From Alphaproteobacteria bacterium UBA1254 (lineage in GTDB: Bacteria > Pseudomonadota > Alphaproteobacteria > RF32 > CAG-239): a DNA stretch of 26,915 nucleotides. Position 1 is the stretch's first letter; each line of letters starts with the position of its first letter. The notes below the pieces were generated by a model. That model had not been told where the DNA came from, ran no database searches, and saw nothing but the letters and a program-made list of their open reading frames with translations. The translations under genes and the position numbers were made by a program. The stretch lies in contig DBVW01000013.1 in the NCBI GenBank assembly GCA_002308495.1, forward strand, positions 46,508-73,422, given 5' to 3'. Shown piece after piece: positions 22,902-26,915 of this stretch.

Positions 22902-25502
22902 TTATCTAAAGTAGAACGTAATGCTGTTATCCGGCGTATCTCGAAGCAGTTCGCTTGCTTCTTGAACACTATATTGTGTTTTAGCGATACGGTTGCCGCT
23001 TTCATCATATACACCGATCACAGAACCGTTTTGCCAAACGATCTTGTTGCCGTTTTCGACATAGGTTGTTACTTTTTGATCTATCTCTTTCCAACCGTCT
23101 TTTTGGTTATAGGTATATGTCAGCGCATTTTCGCCCGAAAGCTTGCCATTGTTGTCATACCAATAATCCGTATCAACAGAACCGATCAAGTTGCCGTCTT
23201 CATCAAACATTTCTATTGTTTCCCATGTTTTAAGACCTTGCTCGTTAAAGTCGCGCTCTTCATGACCTAAAACCTTGTCATCAGGGTCGTATGTCCAAAT
23301 ATCTTCATAAGACTTTGTTCCGTCTTGATAATAACCAAACGATTTTTCTTCTCTTCTTAAAAATTCGTCTGTGTCAGAATCGTAGTAATATGTTTCTTCA
23401 TACGTTTGGTTGCCATTGTCCCATGTTGTGTATGTTTCGCTATAGCTTATTCGATTACCGTCTTCATCATATTGGTTTTCATAGCGTTCCTGATCGGTAA
23501 TGATCCCATCTCCATCATAGGCTGTCCAAACGTCGCCCAAATTCCTGCCGTCTTCATCATAATGACGCTCATTAACTGATTTATAGTCTACGTTTCCGTC
23601 ACCGTCAGATTTGACGTAAGTTTCTTTTAGGTAATTTCCGTTTTCGTCGTATTCCGTTTTTCGATCGGTTACCTCGGTTAAATTGCCGTTTGCATCATAT
23701 CTTTGCGTTACCTCAGAAGTATTATGACCGAACTCATCATATTCATTAACCGTTTCATACGAGCTTTTTGTGTTGCCGTTTTTATCATACGTCGTCGAAT
23801 CAATTTTTGTTGTTTTACCGTTTTCGTTATATTCATAGTTCGTAACTGTTTTTTCGCCTTTTGAGTTTGTTGAGCGATATTGTGCCGTTCTTCCGTTTTC
23901 GTCATAATCATATTCATACATGCTTGAAAGGTTTCCTTTAGAATCATAATAGGTTGTCGATGTTCCTATCTTTTTTCCATTTTCATCGTACTGTATTACT
24001 TTTGAGCTATATATTTTGCCGGTTGTATAATAGCTAATCGTTTCCTCCGACATTTTATAGTAATTATCATCATCTTCATTATATACGCTGTTTTCCGTTT
24101 TATACGGAACGCCATTTCTATACCACGTGTAAGAATGTACCCCTGTCGTTTGATTACCTTCTTCATCATAATTATATTCATCGTAATAAGTCACATTTCC
24201 ATCTGCATTGTAATGGATGTTTGTGTATTTCCTTTCCTGCCCATTTTCGTCATATTCATGTAAATACCCCGACGCTCCTGTTCTGTTTCCTTCTGCATTA
24301 TAATTGGTTGTAATATCTGAAAGAGTTTGACCATTTTCATTATAGGTATAATCTCTGCTTCTCGATTCTGTTTTAACACCAAGAGCCCCATATGTATCCG
24401 TCACATTAGATTCAAGCAAACCAGCTTCATTGTATGTATAGAAATTTTCTGTTCCACTTTTGATGTCGCCATTTGCATCATATGATGTGTATTTATATGA
24501 AGCTTTTCTATCATTTCCATCATATGTATAAAGATATTCCGTCGAACCAGTTACCGTACCTGCTGCGTTCAAAGAGGTTGTTGTTGTTCTTGAATAATGT
24601 TCATCTGAAGCATATTCATAAGTATATTCTGTAGAACCTGTGACAGCTCCTTTTGCATTATATGTCGTTTTAGTTTTATTTGTTACATTAAGATTTTCAT
24701 CATAACTGTAATCATATCGTGTTGCGCTCTTTTTTGTGCCTGAAGTATTATATTCTGTTGATACATAATATGCTTTGCTACCATCCGCATTATATACATA
24801 TTCTGTTGAACTTGTTTTAACATTGGATGCATTATAACTATCAACAGTTCTAGTTGTTTTATTACCATTTGAGTCGTATTCATAACTCGTATCTGTTCGC
24901 GAACTCTGCTGACCTGATGCGTTGTAGTTATACTTCTCTTCTTTACTAACCTTTCCATTCTCATCATAAGAATATCCTATTGTATAAGAGCTTGTTTTTG
25001 CCCCACTAGTGTTATAAACGGCTTTCTCTTCCGTTTGTTTTCTACCATTTTCATCATAAGTATACGCCCATGTCGTTGTAATTGTTGAATCATCTCCACT
25101 ATATTTTCGAGTTACTCCTTGAACAGCTTTTCCTTGTTCATTATACTCATATTCTGTTATTTCCGTAGAGGTACTTTCAACTTCCCCTGTCGCTGTATAT
25201 TTCGTTGATACTGCAGATATATTGTTTCCTTGCGCATCATAAGTATAATATACCCTTTCAGAACCATTCGGAAGCCCTTCTGTTGTGTGTCTTACCTGAT
25301 AAATTGATGTTTGATTGCCATTTTCATCATATTCATACGTATTGACAATTGTTCCCATACCAGAACTATAATATATCACAGCATCTTCATGCTCGTTGTA
25401 TTTTATGTCACAACCAATACAGTGATATAAAGCCGGCGCTTTCTCGGCAAAAAACAAGATATTTGTCGCCAAAACAATTGCATATACAAAACTTTTTTTC
25501 AT
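22902..25502 (-). CDS. exported YD/RHS-like tandem-repeat protein
   Basis: An 866-residue protein with a signal peptide (about 1-24, ending APA). It is followed by a CIGC pair, Cys 28 and 31, the only cysteines I find. From about 55 to 830 it consists of some 27 tandem units of about 30 residues. Each has two half-units of the type Y-x-Y-D-E-N-G-N and Y-N-A-x-G. These resemble YD repeats of RHS/teneurin shells or wall-associated proteins, and should form a beta-rich tube or coil. No RHS core motif, toxin tip or membrane anchor is visible; the last 35 residues (SVQEASELLRD ... SITFYFR) may be a cap. The N-terminal half is Ser/Thr-rich and the C-terminal half Asp/Glu-rich. AAAGGAG ahead of ATG 25502; it follows a prepilin-like gene by 12 bases. 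Confidence 0.88.
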   Translation of the reverse strand: MKKSFVYAIVLATNILFFAEKAPALYHCIGCDIKYNEHEDAVIYYSSGMGTIVNTYEYDENGNQTSIYQVRHTTEGLPNGSERVYYTYDAQGNNISAVSTKYTATGEVESTSTEITEYEYNEQGKAVQGVTRKYSGDDSTITTTWAYTYDENGRKQTEEKAVYNTSGAKTSSYTIGYSYDENGKVSKEEKYNYNASGQQSSRTDTSYEYDSNGNKTTRTVDSYNASNVKTSSTEYVYNADGSKAYYVSTEYNTSGTKKSATRYDYSYDENLNVTNKTKTTYNAKGAVTGSTEYTYEYASDEHYSRTTTTSLNAAGTVTGSTEYLYTYDGNDRKASYKYTSYDANGDIKSGTENFYTYNEAGLLESNVTDTYGALGVKTESRSRDYTYNENGQTLSDITTNYNAEGNRTGASGYLHEYDENGQERKYTNIHYNADGNVTYYDEYNYDEEGNQTTGVHSYTWYRNGVPYKTENSVYNEDDDNYYKMSEETISYYTTGKIYSSKVIQYDENGKKIGTSTTYYDSKGNLSSMYEYDYDENGRTAQYRSTNSKGEKTVTNYEYNENGKTTKIDSTTYDKNGNTKSSYETVNEYDEFGHNTSEVTQRYDANGNLTEVTDRKTEYDENGNYLKETYVKSDGDGNVDYKSVNERHYDEDGRNLGDVWTAYDGDGIITDQERYENQYDEDGNRISYSETYTTWDNGNQTYEETYYYDSDTDEFLRREEKSFGYYQDGTKSYEDIWTYDPDDKVLGHEERDFNEQGLKTWETIEMFDEDGNLIGSVDTDYWYDNNGKLSGENALTYTYNQKDGWKEIDQKVTTYVENGNKIVWQNGSVIGVYDESGNRIAKTQYSVQEASELLRDTPDNSITFYFR
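22990..25345 (-). repeat. diverged tandem repeats of about 90 bases within the YD-like gene
   Basis: The motif encoding YDENG (on the plus strand, ttttcatcata and close variants) recurs about every 85-95 bases, with an intermediate YNAxG unit halfway. The copies are diverged, not identical, so this is an old protein repeat rather than a recent DNA expansion. Confidence 0.8.
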
Positions 25503-25514
25503 TTTTTATCTCCT

Positions 25515-25976
25515 TTAGTATCCGTATCTGTCTTCATTGATAATGATATGAAGCATACCGGTTGTTTCATCGCCCCAATGAACTGTTGCCATTGTTAAAG
25601 CAGCATCTTTCGGCAAACCCTCATAGGTCAGCTTAAACGTTGACATGCCGTCTATTTTAACAACAGACAGCTTCACTTCGCCTTTATAAAGATTTTGAAG
25701 TTTTTCTAAACTGACAACCATATGTTTTGGAAAAACGTCAGCTTTTATGGCATTTTCAAGCTCTTCTTCCCCAAATGTAAACACATTGCCGGAAGTTGCA
25801 AACAAAGTGCGCAGATTGGTCATAATCTGCACAATCTCATCTTCCGTTTTATTGAGTTTGTTTTTTTTCATTGCTTTTGAATAGCCTGCCAAGCCACCCA
25901 CCGAAAGCACACCGATAATAGCCAAGACGCCGAGGATTTCGACCATACTTCTGCCGTTTTCCTTAACTTTTTTCAT
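25515..25976 (-). CDS. type IV prepilin-like (pseudopilin) protein
   Basis: About 153 residues with a class III signal: a short basic leader MKKVKENG, predicted cleavage after Gly-8 to leave R-S-M-V-E with the hallmark Glu at +5, then a hydrophobic helix (ILGVLAIIGVLSVGGLAGY). The soluble part has no cysteine pair and no recognised pilin subclass. A longer frame begins at ATG 25997. I choose ATG 25976 because AAAGG sits seven bases ahead and the leader then has normal length. A prepilin peptidase must be encoded elsewhere, as no other pilus gene is in the window. It is the first gene of a two-gene operon with the YD-repeat protein and could act as a minor pilin or secretion pseudopilin. Confidence 0.85.
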   Translation of the reverse strand: MKKVKENGRSMVEILGVLAIIGVLSVGGLAGYSKAMKKNKLNKTEDEIVQIMTNLRTLFATSGNVFTFGEEELENAIKADVFPKHMVVSLEKLQNLYKGEVKLSVVKIDGMSTFKLTYEGLPKDAALTMATVHWGDETTGMLHIIINEDRYGY

Positions 25977-26050
25977 CCTAGTGCCTTTCATAATCATTTT
26001 TTAAAAGCCTAAATTCTTGCAGCGTTGAAGCTCCAATTTATCTGGTTGTT

Positions 26051-26079
26051 ATTGTAACTCATTTTTTTAAAAAAGTCAA
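26051..26079 (-). promoter_or_regulatory. promoter of the pilin/YD-repeat operon
   Basis: Minus strand: TTGACT (26079-26074), 17-base spacer, TACAAT (26056-26051). A strong match. It begins immediately after the T run of the csp terminator and gives a leader of about 68 bases. Confidence 0.7.
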
Positions 26080-26113
26080 TAAAAAACCGCCTATGACTTT
26101 AGTCAGAAGCGGT
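26080..26113 (-). terminator. intrinsic terminator after the cold-shock gene
   Basis: On the minus strand, ACCGC pairs with GCGGT, and inside it TGAC pairs with GTCA, separated by a three-base internal loop. A run of T follows. It ends just before the pilin promoter. Confidence 0.75.
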
Positions 26114-26134
26114 GTTTGTTTTTAAGGAGGAGAA

Positions 26135-26338
26135 CTACAAAATTTCTATTTCACCGGCAGCAATTCGACCTCGGTCGTCATACGGCTCATAACTGACTTT
26201 TTGCCCGTCAACAAGCTTTCGAATCCCTTTTTCTTCAAGCTTTGTGATATGAACAAAAATATCTTTTCCGCCATTTTCGGGCTCAATAAACCCGTATCCC
26301 TTTTTGGTATTAAACCATTTCACAGTCCCAGTGCACAT
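26135..26338 (-). CDS. cold-shock domain protein (CspA family)
   Basis: A 67-residue single cold-shock domain protein, which binds single-stranded RNA/DNA and acts as an RNA chaperone or antiterminator. RNP1 is KGYGFI (13-18) and RNP2 is DIFVHI (26-31). The start TGTVKWFNTKKGYGFIEPE is standard, as is the GIRKLVDGQKVSYEP loop. The C-terminus reads GRIAAGEIEIL rather than the usual AxNV ending. Start: ATG at 26338 with AAAGGAAGA ahead. That ribosome binding site lies in one arm of a long-range inverted repeat. Whether the gene responds to cold cannot be told from the protein; family members include constitutive forms. Confidence 0.96.
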   Translation of the reverse strand: MCTGTVKWFNTKKGYGFIEPENGGKDIFVHITKLEEKGIRKLVDGQKVSYEPYDDRGRIAAGEIEIL

Positions 26339-26346
26339 ATATATCT

Positions 26347-26402
26347 TCCTTTCGTTAAAATTAAAACTTCAGGCTGATAGGCTGCCCGTGTGTTACGAAA
26401 GG
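26347..26402 (-). repeat. inverted repeat spanning the csp leader and covering the ribosome binding site
   Basis: CCTTTCGT (26347-26354) and ACGAAAGG (26395-26402) are perfect 8-base complements 40 bases apart. On the csp transcript the arm near the gene contains AAAGG of the ribosome binding site. Within the loop GGGC can pair with GCCT. Confidence 0.6.
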
Positions 26403-26403
26403 T

Positions 26404-26431
26404 AATGTATCACTTCAAATTTTAAAGTCAA
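26404..26431 (-). promoter_or_regulatory. promoter of the cold-shock gene
   Basis: Minus strand: TTGACT (26431-26426), 16-base spacer, TACATT (26409-26404). The predicted start near 26397 gives a leader of about 60 bases. Confidence 0.55.
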
Positions 26432-26464
26432 TTAAAAATTGCTAATATATAAAATATTATCTTA

Positions 26465-26779
26465 TTAGTTGTGTATTTTTCCATTTAGCGCATATTCTTC
26501 CATCATTTTTTTAATATATGCCACGCGTGATGCTTGTTTTTGGTTTTTCTTCATCTGACTCATTAAAATGTCCGAAATTTCTTTTTGATATTCAGGCTTT
26601 TGGCTTGCCATAACACATAAATAATAAACCGCCGCTTCAAAAACCTGTTGTTCGGGGCTGTTTAAGTCTTGTGCAACCGTTACATACGATGGTGTCTGTT
26701 TTTGCTGTTTTATCAATGTTGTATCCGTTTTTTGAGAACCTAAAACCATTTTCCAAAAAGAAGTTTCGTTTTTTGCCAT
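26465..26779 (-). CDS. hypothetical small helical protein, 104 residues
   Basis: I recognise no family. No signal peptide or membrane segment. The first 40 residues are polar with many Lys, Gln and Thr (TTLIKQQKQTPSYVTVA) and probably disordered. The rest looks like three helices (about 42-58, 62-75 and 80-98), including SPEQQVFEAAVYYLCVMA and ASRVAYIKKMMEEYAL. Start: ATG at 26779 with AAAGTGAAG ahead, a moderate ribosome binding site. It is divergent from the tRNA gene, and its own promoter is not evident. The next gene downstream is csp, 126 bases away. Confidence 0.65.
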   Translation of the reverse strand: MAKNETSFWKMVLGSQKTDTTLIKQQKQTPSYVTVAQDLNSPEQQVFEAAVYYLCVMASQKPEYQKEISDILMSQMKKNQKQASRVAYIKKMMEEYALNGKIHN

Positions 26780-26843
26780 TTTTCTTCACTTTCTTAAAAT
26801 TGAGCTCTGTTTTGATAAATACAATGAAGATGTTAAAAAATAT

Positions 26844-26872
26844 TTGACAAGGCATAAAAAAAAGCGTATACA
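26844..26872 (+). promoter_or_regulatory. strong promoter of the tRNA gene
   Basis: TTGACA (26844-26849), exactly 17 bases, TATACA (26867-26872): near-perfect sigma-70 consensus. The predicted start near 26879 is about 13 bases before the tRNA. Confidence 0.85.
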
Positions 26873-26891
26873 GCTTTCAACTTCTTGCCGT

Positions 26892-26915
26892 TGCTTCATC
26901 GTCTAATGGTAGGAC
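26892..26915 (+). tRNA. 5' end of a tRNA, Glu- or Gln-like
   Basis: The window ends inside the gene. Visible are a seven-base acceptor strand TGCTTCA, positions 8-9 TC, and a D arm with stem GTCT/GGAC around the loop AATGGTA. The D arm (TCGTCTAATGGTAGGAC) resembles tRNA-Glu and tRNA-Gln; a U at position 1 is usual for tRNA-Gln. The anticodon is outside the window, so identity is open. Confidence 0.7.

Noticed and set aside
23708..24967. Short minus-strand frames rich in Met, Ile and Lys inside the repeat gene
   Set aside because: They are alternate-frame readings of the YDENG-coding repeat. Their repetitiveness comes from the DNA repeat, not from separate genes.
22990..25345. CRISPR array or recent satellite
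   Set aside because: The periodicity is protein-coding, copies are diverged, there is no constant repeat with unique spacers, and no cas genes.
22902..25502. RHS polymorphic toxin with immunity gene
   Set aside because: No RHS core motif or toxin tip is visible, and no small immunity-like gene follows; downstream lies the accA terminator.
26124..26133. Perfect AAGGAGGAGA ribosome-binding-like sequence on the plus strand
   Set aside because: No start codon or open frame follows at a suitable distance; it overlaps the end of csp on the other strand.

Overview
The window looks like a piece of an AT-rich alphaproteobacterial chromosome, possibly from an uncultured host- or gut-associated lineage. 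The bacterial and Gram-negative signs are TolB, an AcrAB-type RND pump, Yej-type ABC components, AccA and lipoprotein signals. The ELM1-family gene and CTTGAT-like -35 boxes lean towards Alphaproteobacteria. Genus cannot be fixed from the sequence alone. Genes are densely packed and no gene-free stretch exceeds 300 bases. I see no insertion sequence, CRISPR array or prophage module.

Layout. 1-134 holds the start of a minus-strand ruvX-like gene, divergent from tolB (251-1582). A bidirectional terminator separates tolB from a DMT-family membrane transporter on the minus strand. 2810-3289 is an isolated small unknown gene with its own promoter and terminator. 3462-9290 is a translation operon: promoter, rpmI, rplT, strong hairpin, pheS, pheT, proS, terminator. 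Its ProRS is of the archaeal/eukaryotic-like class, which is unexpected here. 9294-14189 is a minus-strand tetR-acrA-acrB drug-efflux operon with a clear palindromic operator inside the tetR promoter. 14267-15780 is a dnaJ-like/DUF1349 gene pair, preceded on the same strand by two small exported proteins (15840-16540).

An ELM1-family gene (16689-17657) converges with a minus-strand operon (17654-21686) of an unknown membrane protein, yejA and yejB. yejE and yejF are absent. accA (21855-22859) diverges from that operon. From 22902 to 25976 lies the most unusual unit: a small prepilin-like protein followed 12 bases later by an 866-residue exported protein. The large protein is built almost entirely of about 27 YD-like tandem repeats and has no recognisable RHS core or toxin tip. 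A cold-shock protein, a small unknown gene and the first 24 bases of a Glu/Gln-like tRNA behind a strong promoter close the window.

The genes fall into three themes: translation (rpmI-rplT-pheST-proS, tRNA), envelope and transport (TolB, DMT, AcrAB, YejAB, ELM1, AccA, lipoprotein, pilin/YD protein), and stress response (DnaJ, Csp). The leads most worth a second look are the pilin/YD-repeat operon, the foreign-type ProRS, the TetR operator, and inverted repeats upstream of csp and dnaJ that would pair with the Shine-Dalgarno sequence if transcribed.
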